Shown: positions 52,168 to 61,418 of the stretch, piece by piece | Position numbering within the stretch: the first letter of the stretch is position 1 | How the letters are laid out: each line of letters opens with the position of its first letter | Assembly (NCBI RefSeq): GCF_902764455.1 | Contig: NZ_CACWVY010000005.1 | Location: forward strand, 1-64,000 | Reading direction: 5' to 3' | DNA from: an uncultured Methanobrevibacter sp. | GTDB taxonomy: Archaea > Methanobacteriota > Methanobacteria > Methanobacteriales > Methanobacteriaceae | Length of the DNA: 64,000 bases | Notes under the pieces: model-generated | What the model was told of the DNA's origin: nothing | What the model saw: only the letters and a program-made list of their open reading frames with translations | The model's database searches: none | Made by a program: the position numbers and the translations under genes

Positions 52168-53067
52168 ATGGTTCAATATTGCAGAAAATGTGGTAAAGAA
52201 CTTGATGATGATGCGGAATTTTGTGATTCCTGCGGATTTGACTTGAATACAAATCCAACAAATGAAGAAAATAAATCGGAAATTTCTCAAAGTAATGAAA
52301 ATAAATCTGTTGAAACTAAAAATGATAAAAATGAATTTAAAAATAAGTTACCATTAATATTAGCAATAATAGCTATTGTAGTTGGTGTTGGAGAAGGTCT
52401 TGGAACACCAATGTTAATGGGATGGACATCAATCATGTCCTCAATGGCAATTGCCATAATAGGCGGTTTAATAGGAATCTATTTAATGGAAAAAATGAAT
52501 GAACCGGTTATAGCTGCCGCCGAATTTATTATAACTGGAGTTTTAGTCTATATGTTTATTGGGCGTTTTGGTGAAATTTCAGCAGTATTGTTCATAGTAG
52601 CTGCAATTTTAGCATTGTACTTTAAAGGAATGAATATTAACAGCAAAAAATTATGGGCAATACCTATACTGACCTTTGTATTGATTTTTGTCCTTTTAAT
52701 AGCTGGTGGAGCATTATATCAGGTAAATTCTGAAAATTCAATTGCAGTTGGAAATGTTACTCAAAATATAACTGACGGAGGATTCGGATATTACAGCGGT
52801 GATGTTTCCGGAGACATACGTGTAGACTCCTCATTTGATTATTTAGAAGTGACAGTGAATTATTATGATGATGACGGAAAAGTTATTGCATCAACAATAG
52901 GCTGGAACGAACTTCATCCCGACAGCGGAAAAACATATAAATTCAAAGGAACCTATTTCAATGAACAAGCTCCGAAAACAGCCGAAATTAAAGTAGTTGA
53001 TTCCGCAAAATCAAAAACACCATTCTACACAGAAAACATAACCATTGTAACTTCAAGTGGAGTATAA
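52168..53067 (+). CDS. Zinc-ribbon multi-pass membrane protein
   Basis: Residues 1-30 form a zinc ribbon (CRKCGKEL...CDSCGFDL), then a Lys/Glu/Asn-rich linker, then four or five membrane helices (about 65-190) and an external C-terminal domain of about 110 residues (NSIAVGNVTQNITDGGFGYY onward). Such zinc-ribbon membrane proteins are common in Methanobrevibacter; the external domain resembles FxLYD-type beta-sandwich domains. The ribosome site is excellent. A hairpin overlaps the stop codon. Confidence 0.7.
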   Translation: MVQYCRKCGKELDDDAEFCDSCGFDLNTNPTNEENKSEISQSNENKSVETKNDKNEFKNKLPLILAIIAIVVGVGEGLGTPMLMGWTSIMSSMAIAIIGGLIGIYLMEKMNEPVIAAAEFIITGVLVYMFIGRFGEISAVLFIVAAILALYFKGMNINSKKLWAIPILTFVLIFVLLIAGGALYQVNSENSIAVGNVTQNITDGGFGYYSGDVSGDIRVDSSFDYLEVTVNYYDDDGKVIASTIGWNELHPDSGKTYKFKGTYFNEQAPKTAEIKVVDSAKSKTPFYTENITIVTSSGV

Positions 53068-53078
53068 ACTCCACTTTT
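53055..53078 (+). terminator. Hairpin overlapping the stop codon
   Basis: AAGTGGAGT (53055-53063), loop ATAA, ACTCCACTT (53068-53076) then TT. The stop codon (53065-53067) is in the loop. Confidence 0.6.
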
Positions 53079-53117
53079 AGTTAACCATCATTTATTTTAA
53101 AAAAAAAAAGTTAGGAA

Positions 53118-53978
53118 TTAACTCCAGCTAAAAAAGGAGTTAATCCATGCAAATAATCCGTCAAGTGAAAATCCGCCTGTTGAATTTCCACTCATGAAGT
53201 TATTTACTTGAGTTTTATAGTGGTTTACGTCTCCTTGAACGTTTTGTACTTGCCCAATAGTGTTTGCCAAGTTTTCAATATCAGAATTAGTGATATTAAT
53301 GTTGTTGTTTTGAACATAATTGTTAATGATGTTTACAATTGTGTTGTGGTCAGTTACGTTGTCTTTTGAGACATCCTGTTTTACATCATCCACCAATTTT
53401 GATAATTTGTCAGCATCAACACCTGAGTTATCAACGATTTCTGCCTGAGTAACGATTTCATCAGTTGCAGCTTCTTTTACTGTTTCAGGAATTTCAACAT
53501 TTGTTGCTTCTTCATATGAGTTCATTATACCTGCAAGAGCGGATTCTCCGGTTGCAGATACAGGGCTTGTTACATAAACATGGCCGGCGGTTATTCCAGC
53601 GGATTTTAATGCTGAAATGTACATATCACCAGTTATTGTTGTGATTTTTGATTTGTCAACACTTACCTGAAGATTTTTATTATCATTCAAGTCCACCAAT
53701 GCAGAGGACAATATCTGACTGGAAGAGTATGTTTTTCCGGATATTGATCCTGAAATTTTGTTTACATCACTTGCATAGATGATTTTTGATTCTGCATTGT
53801 TTAGATTTACATTTGACTGACTTTTGAAAAAATCATCGACAGTTGATTTATATGCTGAATTTGAGTGAGTTGTCTCACCGTAAGTTATTACAACGGAATT
53901 TGCTTCGCCTGAAAATCCAGCAGGGATTAACATGGCGACTACAATTAAAGCTAATATTGCTATAGTAATTTTACGCAT
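53118..53978 (-). CDS. Secreted DUF1002 protein
   Basis: An N-terminal signal peptide (MRKITIAILALIVVAMLIPA, cut near GFSGEA) is followed by a domain of about 170 residues that matches DUF1002: ITGDMYISALKSAGITAGHV near 115 and VTSPVSATGESALAGIMNSY near 137. The C-terminus adds an Asn-rich coiled part (IVNIINNYVQNNNINI) and a hydrophobic tail. Extracellular or cell-wall associated; role unknown, though bacterial relatives are found in gut organisms. The ATG at 53978 follows GGTGATAAAA; GTG at 53987 lies in that site. Confidence 0.82.
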   Translation of the reverse strand: MRKITIAILALIVVAMLIPAGFSGEANSVVITYGETTHSNSAYKSTVDDFFKSQSNVNLNNAESKIIYASDVNKISGSISGKTYSSSQILSSALVDLNDNKNLQVSVDKSKITTITGDMYISALKSAGITAGHVYVTSPVSATGESALAGIMNSYEEATNVEIPETVKEAATDEIVTQAEIVDNSGVDADKLSKLVDDVKQDVSKDNVTDHNTIVNIINNYVQNNNINITNSDIENLANTIGQVQNVQGDVNHYKTQVNNFMSGNSTGGFSLDGLFAWINSFFSWS

Positions 53979-54215
53979 TTTTATCACCTCAGTAAATTCC
54001 TATTTTAGATTATTCGAAGTAGTATATAAATGTTTCAGTTTTTTGAAAATTTTTTAATGATTTTTAGATATAAAAAAAGATGTAAAAAATAAACAATGAT
54101 ACAATAGCATATTCTAAAAATTGTTCAATCAAAAGATTAGAGAAATTGAATAATGAAAATTATAATATTAATGTAAATATATGTTATAGCAAAGAAAGAT
54201 GGGATTTTGGTTTAA

Positions 54216-55007
54216 ATGAAATTAATGATTTATGAAGACAAGTGCATCGGATGCGGCCAATGCAAATCCGTATGCATCAGAGACAATATTGAAATCGGCG
54301 AAGTTGCAGTTGAAACCGGGAACAACTGCTTTGAATGCGGACACTGTATGGCAATTTGTCCAACAGGTGCGGTTACCCTTAAAATATTTAAAGGTCATGA
54401 AGACAGAATTGTTGAATACACATCCAAGGACATGCCATTAAACTATCATGACCTTTTAAACTTCTTAAAACGAAGGCGTTCCATACGCTGGTTTAAAAAT
54501 AAAAAGATAGACAAGTTTACTTTTGATAGAATATTTGAAGGAGCGTACTATTCCCCAACAGCTCAAAACGAGCAGGACGTGGAATTTGTAGTTTTGGACA
54601 AAAAACTGAATGACTTCATGAAACATGTCTACAGCATAATCAAGGTTGAAGAAGATAAATTTTTCAGAATAAAGCAGCTGGGAGACTATCTGAAAGACCC
54701 CTCAACAAGAAAATACCATCCTCTCCTCTGGCAGGGTCAGCAGTTAATATTGACATTTTCAACAGACAAAACAAGTGCAGTAATTGCCAATACCCGTATG
54801 GAACTGCTGGCATATTCATTAGGGCTTGGAGGATTTTATTCCCTGTTTATCTTGAAAGCCGATGAGATAGACCATGATAAACTGATGGAATTTTTCCCGC
54901 AAATCGATGCGAAAAAGCACATGTACTCATCTTTTATAATAGGATATCCCAAAAAGACTTTCAAAAGGACAATACCTCACAGTGAAACTAAAGTCCAGTA
55001 CATGTGA
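54216..55007 (+). CDS. Ferredoxin-nitroreductase fusion
   Basis: Residues 1-60 hold two [4Fe-4S] clusters (CIGCGQCKSVCI and CFECGHCMAICP), followed by an FMN-binding nitroreductase domain from about 80: KRRRSIRWFKNKKI and YYSPTAQNEQDVEFVV near 117. Such fusions draw electrons from ferredoxin to reduce nitro or quinone-like substrates. Single gene with an AT-rich upstream promoter shared with the divergent DUF1002 gene. Confidence 0.92.
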   Translation: MKLMIYEDKCIGCGQCKSVCIRDNIEIGEVAVETGNNCFECGHCMAICPTGAVTLKIFKGHEDRIVEYTSKDMPLNYHDLLNFLKRRRSIRWFKNKKIDKFTFDRIFEGAYYSPTAQNEQDVEFVVLDKKLNDFMKHVYSIIKVEEDKFFRIKQLGDYLKDPSTRKYHPLLWQGQQLILTFSTDKTSAVIANTRMELLAYSLGLGGFYSLFILKADEIDHDKLMEFFPQIDAKKHMYSSFIIGYPKKTFKRTIPHSETKVQYM

Positions 55008-55111
55008 ATATTAAATAATTTAACCCTATCCCATATAGACAGATGGATGAAATATATTCCCAAAAATACTTTTAAAGCACTAAAACAGAAATTCAAATAG
55101 AGGTAGTTAAT

Positions 55112-55912
55112 ATGCAAAGCATTATATCACAAGAACTGGAGATGAAATTTCCGCCAATCGTTTTACTGAAATCCGACACAAAACCTGAAGGTGCATTCGG
55201 TCCAAAAACAGAAAATGGCGGATGCGTAATGAGTTTTGTTGCACAAACAATAGCTAAAAGAAAAACAACCTATTTCGGCCGTGAACACATCACCTGTGGA
55301 GGGATATCTGTAGGATTCGGATGGGGTTCAGGTATGGCAAATGAGGATGCAATCGATTTTCAGGCAACATTTTTATCATTGGGTGTTGAATCCGCTCCAG
55401 ACAGAGCAGAATATGAAGATAGATTAGAAAAAATGCCTAAACCGACCCGTGAAATGTTCAGGCACGGTGAAAGAATATATTGTGATTTTGATACAGCAAA
55501 AGAGAGTATTAAATCAAGACCTGTTTATGATGAAGGCCAATATGTGATTTTTAAAGGTATTGAAAATTTAACAGAAGATGAAATTCCAAAATCAGTTATA
55601 TTTACTGTTAATCCTATTGAACTGACTGCATTGCTTCAAATCAATTCATCATTTAGAGATAACAATGCATGTATCCTGACTCCTCAGGCATCAGCATGCC
55701 AGGCGATTGGAAACTTTGTGTTTAGAGAAGCTGAAAGTGATGATCCTAAACCGATTTTAGGTCCTATTGATTTTGCGGGACGTTCCAAAATGAAACATTT
55801 CATCCCAAACGATTATATGACAGTGTCAATGCCATGGGAGTTGTTTTTAAAACTTGAAGAGGTTGGACAAAACAGTGTTCTTCAAACTGATTTGTGGAAA
55901 AAATTCAAATAA
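55112..55912 (+). CDS. DUF169 domain protein
   Basis: A 266-residue cytosolic protein of the DUF169 family, which is common in methanogens: PPIVLLKSD near residue 15, GGCVMSFVAQTIAKRKTTYF near 37-56, CGGISVGFGWGSG near 64 and CQAIGNFVFR near 200. Function not established; conserved Cys residues suggest a metal or redox cofactor. GAGGTAGTTAAT precedes the ATG. A hairpin overlaps the stop. Confidence 0.88.
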   Translation: MQSIISQELEMKFPPIVLLKSDTKPEGAFGPKTENGGCVMSFVAQTIAKRKTTYFGREHITCGGISVGFGWGSGMANEDAIDFQATFLSLGVESAPDRAEYEDRLEKMPKPTREMFRHGERIYCDFDTAKESIKSRPVYDEGQYVIFKGIENLTEDEIPKSVIFTVNPIELTALLQINSSFRDNNACILTPQASACQAIGNFVFREAESDDPKPILGPIDFAGRSKMKHFIPNDYMTVSMPWELFLKLEEVGQNSVLQTDLWKKFK

Positions 55913-55940
55913 GAATTGGAATTTACAATTCTTATTTTTC
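55908..55940 (+). terminator. Hairpin terminator overlapping DUF169 stop
   Basis: AATAAGAATTG (55908-55918) and CAATTCTTATT (55926-55936), 11 bp with a 7-nt loop, then TTTCTC. The stop TAA is inside the left arm. Confidence 0.65.
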
Positions 55941-55995
55941 TCATTTTAAATATAATTATACAAGTTTAATTAATATCAAAACTAAAGTATAATCC

Positions 55996-57702
55996 ATGAA
56001 AAAATTAATCTCTCCGATGAAAAATAAAATCGGTTACATTTTTGCCATATTCCTGTTTTTACTTGTTCAGGTCTACTGTGATTTGACACTGCCGCAGTAT
56101 ACTGCAAATATTGTAAATACAGGTATTCAAAACACCGATTTTAATTATATTGCAGCCATTGGAGAGATGATGCTTTTGATGGTGGCAATATCTGCTCTTG
56201 CAACTATTGCAGTGTCCTATTTTTCAAGCAGAGTTTCATCAGGCTATGCAAAGGATCTGAGAAAAATAGTCTATTCAAAAGTTTTAAAGTTCTCAAATCA
56301 TGAACTGAATGAAATTTCAAGATCTTCTCTTATTACAAGGTCAACCAATGACATCAACCAGCTTCAAAGCATTCTTGGAATGATTTTTACAACACTCATA
56401 TTCGCTCCGATGCTGGGTGTAGGAAGTATCATTAAAGCCTTTGAACTTGGAACAGACCTTTCATGGATTATTGCAGTTACATTCATAACCGTCATTATTG
56501 TTCTTATAGTCATTATGGTAAAGGTGATTCCCTACTTTAAGATAACACAGGAAATCATTGATAAAATCAACAAGACATCAAGAGAAATTTTAATTGGAAT
56601 ACCAGTAATCAAAGCCTTTGTAAGGCAGGATTACGAAGAGGCGAAATTCCAGAAAATCAACAGGGAGTTTTACGATGTCAATATTTACGTCTTTAAAATA
56701 GTCCTCATATCAATGCCTCTGATGACACTGATAATGAATGTGATGGTTGTCGTCATATTATTCTATGGAGCATATGATGCAATAAGCGGGTCAATCCTTA
56801 CCGGAGACATCATAGCATTCATTCAATATGCAACACAAATCGTCACATCATTTTTAATGATAGGAGCATTTTTCATCATCCTTCCAAGGATACTTGTTTC
56901 CGCAAGACGTATCAATGAAGTTCTAACAACCGAACTGACAATAACCGACGGTGATTTGACTGAAATTTCACCAAATTCATCTATTGAATTTAAAAACGTA
57001 TGCTACAAATATCCTGGAAGTGAAAAGGAAACTTTAAAAGACATTAACTTCAGACTGAAACCAGGAAAAACCACTGCAATCATTGGAGGAACAGGAAGCG
57101 GAAAGTCAACCATATTAAATCTCATACCAAGACTGCAGGACCCTACTTCAGGCGAAATTCTAATTGACGGTGAAAACATCAAAAACTTCAAGCTGAAAAA
57201 TCTAAGGGAAAAAATCAGCTTTACTCCTCAAAAGGCCATTCTGTTTCAGGGAACAGTTAAATCCAACCTGCAGACCGGAAAAAACAATGCAACAGATGAT
57301 GAAATTAACCATGCATTAAGCCTTGCACAGGTCGATTTTGTAGAAAACCTTGATGAAGAGGTAACACAGGGAGGTTCCAATTTTTCAGGCGGTCAAAAAC
57401 AGCGCCTTTCAATAGCCAGAGCCATTATAGGCAAACATGAATTTTACCTCTTTGACGACTGCTTTTCAGCTCTTGACATGAATACCGAGCGTAAAATCAA
57501 AGAAAATCTGAAAAATTTAAAAGAATCATCTGTTCTAATCGTTTCACAGAGAATTTCAACAATAATGGATGCCGATGAGATACTTGTAATAGATAACGGA
57601 GAGATAGTCGACAGAGGAACCCACACTACACTGGTTGAAAACTCCGATATTTACAGAGAAATCGCCAACACACAGATTGACAGCATGGAGGCAGCATTAT
57701 GA
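55996..57702 (+). CDS. ABC exporter half with degenerate ATPase site
   Basis: A 568-residue ABC protein: six-helix membrane domain (about 10-300) and nucleotide-binding domain with Walker A GGTGSGKST, signature FSGGQKQR and Walker B FYLFDDCFSALD. The catalytic Glu after Walker B is Asp (DDC) and the switch His is Gln (IVSQRIST), so this subunit bears the degenerate site of a heterodimeric exporter, as in BmrC- or TM287-like proteins. It overlaps the next ABC gene as ATGA. Confidence 0.92.
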   Translation: MKKLISPMKNKIGYIFAIFLFLLVQVYCDLTLPQYTANIVNTGIQNTDFNYIAAIGEMMLLMVAISALATIAVSYFSSRVSSGYAKDLRKIVYSKVLKFSNHELNEISRSSLITRSTNDINQLQSILGMIFTTLIFAPMLGVGSIIKAFELGTDLSWIIAVTFITVIIVLIVIMVKVIPYFKITQEIIDKINKTSREILIGIPVIKAFVRQDYEEAKFQKINREFYDVNIYVFKIVLISMPLMTLIMNVMVVVILFYGAYDAISGSILTGDIIAFIQYATQIVTSFLMIGAFFIILPRILVSARRINEVLTTELTITDGDLTEISPNSSIEFKNVCYKYPGSEKETLKDINFRLKPGKTTAIIGGTGSGKSTILNLIPRLQDPTSGEILIDGENIKNFKLKNLREKISFTPQKAILFQGTVKSNLQTGKNNATDDEINHALSLAQVDFVENLDEEVTQGGSNFSGGQKQRLSIARAIIGKHEFYLFDDCFSALDMNTERKIKENLKNLKESSVLIVSQRISTIMDADEILVIDNGEIVDRGTHTTLVENSDIYREIANTQIDSMEAAL

Positions 57703-59504
57703 GTCCAAGACCAATTCGAAGAAAGCCTCCGGAAAAGCCTGTTGATAATAAAAAAGCGATTAAAAACATTCTGTCATTACTTGCAGACCATAAGTTCAAA
57801 CTGATAGTAAGCATAGTCTGTGCCATACTTTCAACGCTTTTCACGATTATAGCTCCGATGATGATAGGTCAGGCAACTACAATAATCTATGACGGAATCC
57901 AAAACATGATTCATCATACAGGTTCTGTTGACATTGCAGGTTTATACAACATCCTGATAATCGTAACAGCCCTTTATGTAATAAGTTCAGTGTTTTCCTA
58001 CCTGCAAAGCTATCTTTTAATAAGGATATCAACTAAAATCAGCTATGATTTAAGGGAAAGGATGATGGAAAAGATTACCCATCTTCCAATGGATAAAGTT
58101 GATGAAAACAAAAGAGGAGACATTCTCTCAAGAATAACAAATGATGTCGATTCACTTCAAAATGGAATTACACAGTCATTCATTCAGCTGACCACTGCAG
58201 TAATTACTCTAGTCGGAGTATTCATAATGATGCTGTTCATCAATATCTGGATGACACTAGCTACAATTGTCCTTATTCCGATAGCATTTATAGTAATCAG
58301 GTTCATTACAAAATATTCCCAAAGCTATTTTTTAAAGCAGCTGGTTTACAAGGGTTCAATAAATGCTCAAATCGAGGAGACATTCACAGGTCATGACATC
58401 ATACGTGCATTCAACCAGGAAGACATATCCATGGAAAAATTCGAAGAGGACAATGAAAAATGGTTTGACCAGGAATGGAAATCACAATTCTATTCCAGCC
58501 TTAACGGACCTCTGATGAACTTCATTTCCAATTTTGCATATGTGGTAATTGCTGTTCTGGGAGCGATATTTGCACTTCAAAGAGCAATTACTGTCGGTGA
58601 CATTCTGGCATTTTTCCAATATGTCCAAAGCTTTACCAGACCAATTCAACAGATTACAAGAGTAATGCATCAGATTCAAACCGCAATGGCCGCATCTGAA
58701 CGTATATTCGAATTTCTGGAATATGACAACGAGGCAAATCCATCAACTAAAGAGATTAGAGAAATCAGAGACGGAATCACCTTTGAAAACGTTACATTCG
58801 GATACACCTCAGATGAAAAAATACTGAAAGATTTATCATTTGATGTTAAAAAAGGTGAAAAGATAGCTATTGTAGGTGAAACCGGAGCGGGAAAAACCAC
58901 AATCGTCAAGCTACTAATGAGATTTTATGACATAGATTCAGGTTCCATCAAAATAGACGGCGTCGACATTACAGAATATGACAAAAACTCTCTGCGCTCA
59001 TTGATTGGAATGGTGCTGCAGGATTCCTGGCTATTTTCAGACACCATTGAAAGCAACATTCATTACGGTAACTTAAACTCTTCACATGACGATGTAGTTG
59101 AAGCATCAAAGCAGGCATATACAGATAACTTCATAAGACAGCTCCCCGAAGGCTACAACACCGTTTTAAATGAGGATACAGACAACATATCCCACGGACA
59201 AAAACAGCTTCTGACAATAGCTAGAACAATCATTTCCACAAAGGAAGTTCTGATTTTGGATGAAGCGACATCAAGCGTTGATACAAGAACTGAAAAGTTA
59301 ATTCAAAAAGCAATGGACAAGCTGATGGAAAACAAGACCAGCTTCATTATTGCACACAGACTGTCCACCATCAGAAATGCTGATAAGATTATTGTGATTG
59401 AAAACGGCAAAATAATCGAACAGGGAAATCATGAAGAGCTTTTAGCCAAAAAAGGATATTATTACAATACTTTGAATACCCAATCCAAAGAGAATTCAAT
59501 CTAA
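57699..59504 (+). CDS. ABC exporter half with active ATPase site
   Basis: 601 residues: membrane domain (about 35-330) and nucleotide-binding domain with Walker A GETGAGKTT, Walker B VLILDEATSSVD with catalytic Glu, and switch His IIAHRLST. The signature is altered (NISHGQKQ for LSGGQ), which complements the intact signature in the partner, so the pair forms one consensus and one degenerate site. Probably a multidrug or lipid exporter. The N-terminus is basic and Pro-rich (SPRPIRRKPPEKP). Confidence 0.93.
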   Translation: MSPRPIRRKPPEKPVDNKKAIKNILSLLADHKFKLIVSIVCAILSTLFTIIAPMMIGQATTIIYDGIQNMIHHTGSVDIAGLYNILIIVTALYVISSVFSYLQSYLLIRISTKISYDLRERMMEKITHLPMDKVDENKRGDILSRITNDVDSLQNGITQSFIQLTTAVITLVGVFIMMLFINIWMTLATIVLIPIAFIVIRFITKYSQSYFLKQLVYKGSINAQIEETFTGHDIIRAFNQEDISMEKFEEDNEKWFDQEWKSQFYSSLNGPLMNFISNFAYVVIAVLGAIFALQRAITVGDILAFFQYVQSFTRPIQQITRVMHQIQTAMAASERIFEFLEYDNEANPSTKEIREIRDGITFENVTFGYTSDEKILKDLSFDVKKGEKIAIVGETGAGKTTIVKLLMRFYDIDSGSIKIDGVDITEYDKNSLRSLIGMVLQDSWLFSDTIESNIHYGNLNSSHDDVVEASKQAYTDNFIRQLPEGYNTVLNEDTDNISHGQKQLLTIARTIISTKEVLILDEATSSVDTRTEKLIQKAMDKLMENKTSFIIAHRLSTIRNADKIIVIENGKIIEQGNHEELLAKKGYYYNTLNTQSKENSI

Positions 59505-59558
59505 AAAAAAGTAAAAATATAAAAAAAGTAAACATAAATAATATATAAAGGTGAAAAC

Positions 59559-60254
59559 TTGCAAAGAAAAACTAAAATTATATTGATTGCTGTTGTTTTG
59601 ATAATACTTGCAGGACTAATCTTTTTACAACCCCACCATGAAACACAGGTAACAGGCAGCGTTTTGGGAAATACCACAAACGGTACTGTTGAAAAGTTCA
59701 TTTATGGGGATGCAAATGCAGGTAAAACCATCGCATTGATTACAGGTATCCATCCAAGAGAACCTCTCTCAATCGATCCTGAAATTAAGGCAGCAAAAGA
59801 ATATGTTAAAGACCATGGCGATGTTAAGATTATTCATTACCAGACAAATGTAACTAAAAATCCGCAGGATTACAATGAGGGAAGAGCAAACGGAGAAAAA
59901 CTTATCCATGACTTTGTAAACCCTGATGTAGCCAAATCCGATGCAGATGCGGTAATTATCAGTCATTCACATATTGACAGTTACGGACAAGGATTTTATC
60001 TGGCAACACCTGAAATGGATAACGCATCCGTTGACATATCCAAAAAAATCAGTGAAAATAGTAACTTTAACTATTATCCTGTAACAGGTAATGAAACATA
60101 CAAATCAACATCTGCAGTACTTGTTTCAAAACCGATAGCTCAGTCAGGACATCCTACTTTTGTGTATGAAATTCCGGAAAATATTACAGAACAGGATTCA
60201 ACTGATAAAACAAAAGAATTATTTGATTTGATGGTAAAATACGCTTGCAGTTAA
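59559..60254 (+). CDS. Secreted M14-like deacylase/carboxypeptidase domain protein
   Basis: A signal-anchor helix (about 6-23) precedes a domain with ITGIHPREPLS near residue 61 (HxxE metal motif, His65 and Glu68), VIISHSHID near 135 (third metal His) and YEIPENIT near 200, a candidate catalytic Glu. This is the arrangement of M14 zinc carboxypeptidases and AstE-like deacylases. The TTG start has GGTGA 4 nt upstream. It may act on the pseudomurein wall or peptides outside the cell; this is inference. Confidence 0.65.
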   Translation: MQRKTKIILIAVVLIILAGLIFLQPHHETQVTGSVLGNTTNGTVEKFIYGDANAGKTIALITGIHPREPLSIDPEIKAAKEYVKDHGDVKIIHYQTNVTKNPQDYNEGRANGEKLIHDFVNPDVAKSDADAVIISHSHIDSYGQGFYLATPEMDNASVDISKKISENSNFNYYPVTGNETYKSTSAVLVSKPIAQSGHPTFVYEIPENITEQDSTDKTKELFDLMVKYACS

Positions 60255-60691
60255 ATACCATCTCCTATTTTTTTATCCAATAATGCAAGAATATTATTAA
60301 AATTGGAAAAGACAAAAGTTATGCTAAACGTTACAGTTATTCAATAAATCACCATCAGTGATGGAGCCATCTTTACTGCAGGTGCAGAGTTACAAAAGAT
60401 GTTGATGGCAATACCCTTGTTGCAGGTGTTCCGCCAAAAGTTGTGAGAAAAGTGAATGAAAAATAAGTGTCAAATAAATAAATTTATAATCAATTAAATA
60501 AGTAGTTAATATTAAATCTATTTAAATTATGATAGCATTTTTTAAGATAATAAGTATTATGATTAAACTTAAATTAATTGAAATGAGTAATCTATATGGA
60601 GAGACAAAAATTTCTTAATTTCTCCAAATTATTAGAAATTACTACACATTTTAAATAGTTAACAAAACATAATTTTATTTAATTTAAAGGG
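60255..60691. other. Spacer with acetyltransferase remnant and thyA promoter
   Basis: A 437-base spacer. A decayed hexapeptide acetyltransferase end occupies about 60348-60466; the rest up to 60691 is AT-rich and probably the promoter of thyA. Confidence 0.4.
60348..60466 (+). pseudogene. Remnant of a hexapeptide acetyltransferase
   Basis: Two frames read ITISDGAIFTAGA and VTKDVDGNTLVAGVPPKVVR...NEK-stop, together the C-terminal end of a serine or maltose O-acetyltransferase-like protein, separated by a two-base shift at about 60386. No start or upstream domain remains. Clear coding decay. Confidence 0.65.
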
Positions 60692-60700
60692 ATGTTTTTT

Positions 60701-61399
60701 ATGTTAAATATAAATCAATGTTACTTGGATTTTGTTGATAAAATCTTAAAACAAGGAAAGGAAACTTATAAAGACTCAAATCACCATTTGGTTGAAAGTT
60801 TAGGAAATTTTTATATAATTGATGACCCATTTGATTTGAAATTCAGAGCCAAATATCAGCACTACACTCCTGAAATGCTATTGAGTGACATCAAATCAGG
60901 AAAATTTGATATGGAAGGTTGTCCGATTAAAAGTGATGCATTATATGAATATGTTAAATCCGCTGAAAACCCTGATGACCAGGGATTCGTATACACATAT
61001 CCTAATCGTATTTATGCACATTTTGATGTTGACCAGTTCAACACAATGAAACAAAGGATTTTAACTGCAACCGGGTCAAACAGAGCAGTTGCCGTTACTA
61101 TTGATCCTCAATTGGATGCAGACAGGGAAGACATTCCATGTCTACAGTTCCTGCAATGTCTTGTGCGTGAAAATGAGTTAACCATCCATTGCATATTCAG
61201 AAGCAACGATATTTTCGGTGCATTCTATTCAAACATGTTTTTCATTGCATATCTAGGATTGAAAATGAAAGAAGAAGTCAACAAGGAAATTGTTGGTGAA
61301 AAATTAAACTTCGGTGGAGTTCACTACCACTCAACCTCAGGCCATATCTATAACACTGATTTAAAAGCAGCCCGTAACTTAATAAAAGCAAATAAATAA
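60701..61399 (+). CDS. thyA: Thymidylate synthase, methanogen type
   Basis: Predicted to methylate dUMP to dTMP; the class in methanogens is shorter than bacterial ThyA and may use a pterin cofactor. The catalytic Cys is in REDIPCLQFLQ near residue 147; LTIHCIFRSNDIFGAFYSNM near 163 corresponds to the RSxD phosphate and dUMP-binding region; the end HYHSTSGHIYNTD near 215 has the YxH-like motif. The ATG at 60701 is favoured: GGGATG lies at 8 nt, whereas ATG 60692 abuts GGG. A hairpin overlaps the stop. Confidence 0.85.
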   Translation: MLNINQCYLDFVDKILKQGKETYKDSNHHLVESLGNFYIIDDPFDLKFRAKYQHYTPEMLLSDIKSGKFDMEGCPIKSDALYEYVKSAENPDDQGFVYTYPNRIYAHFDVDQFNTMKQRILTATGSNRAVAVTIDPQLDADREDIPCLQFLQCLVRENELTIHCIFRSNDIFGAFYSNMFFIAYLGLKMKEEVNKEIVGEKLNFGGVHYHSTSGHIYNTDLKAARNLIKANK

Positions 61400-61418
61400 G
61401 GTTATTTCAACCTTATTT
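61394..61418. terminator. Bidirectional terminator between convergent genes
   Basis: AAATAAGGTT (61394-61403) and AACCTTATTT (61409-61418), 10 bp with a 5-nt loop. It includes the stop codons of both thyA and the adhesin-like gene. Confidence 0.65.
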
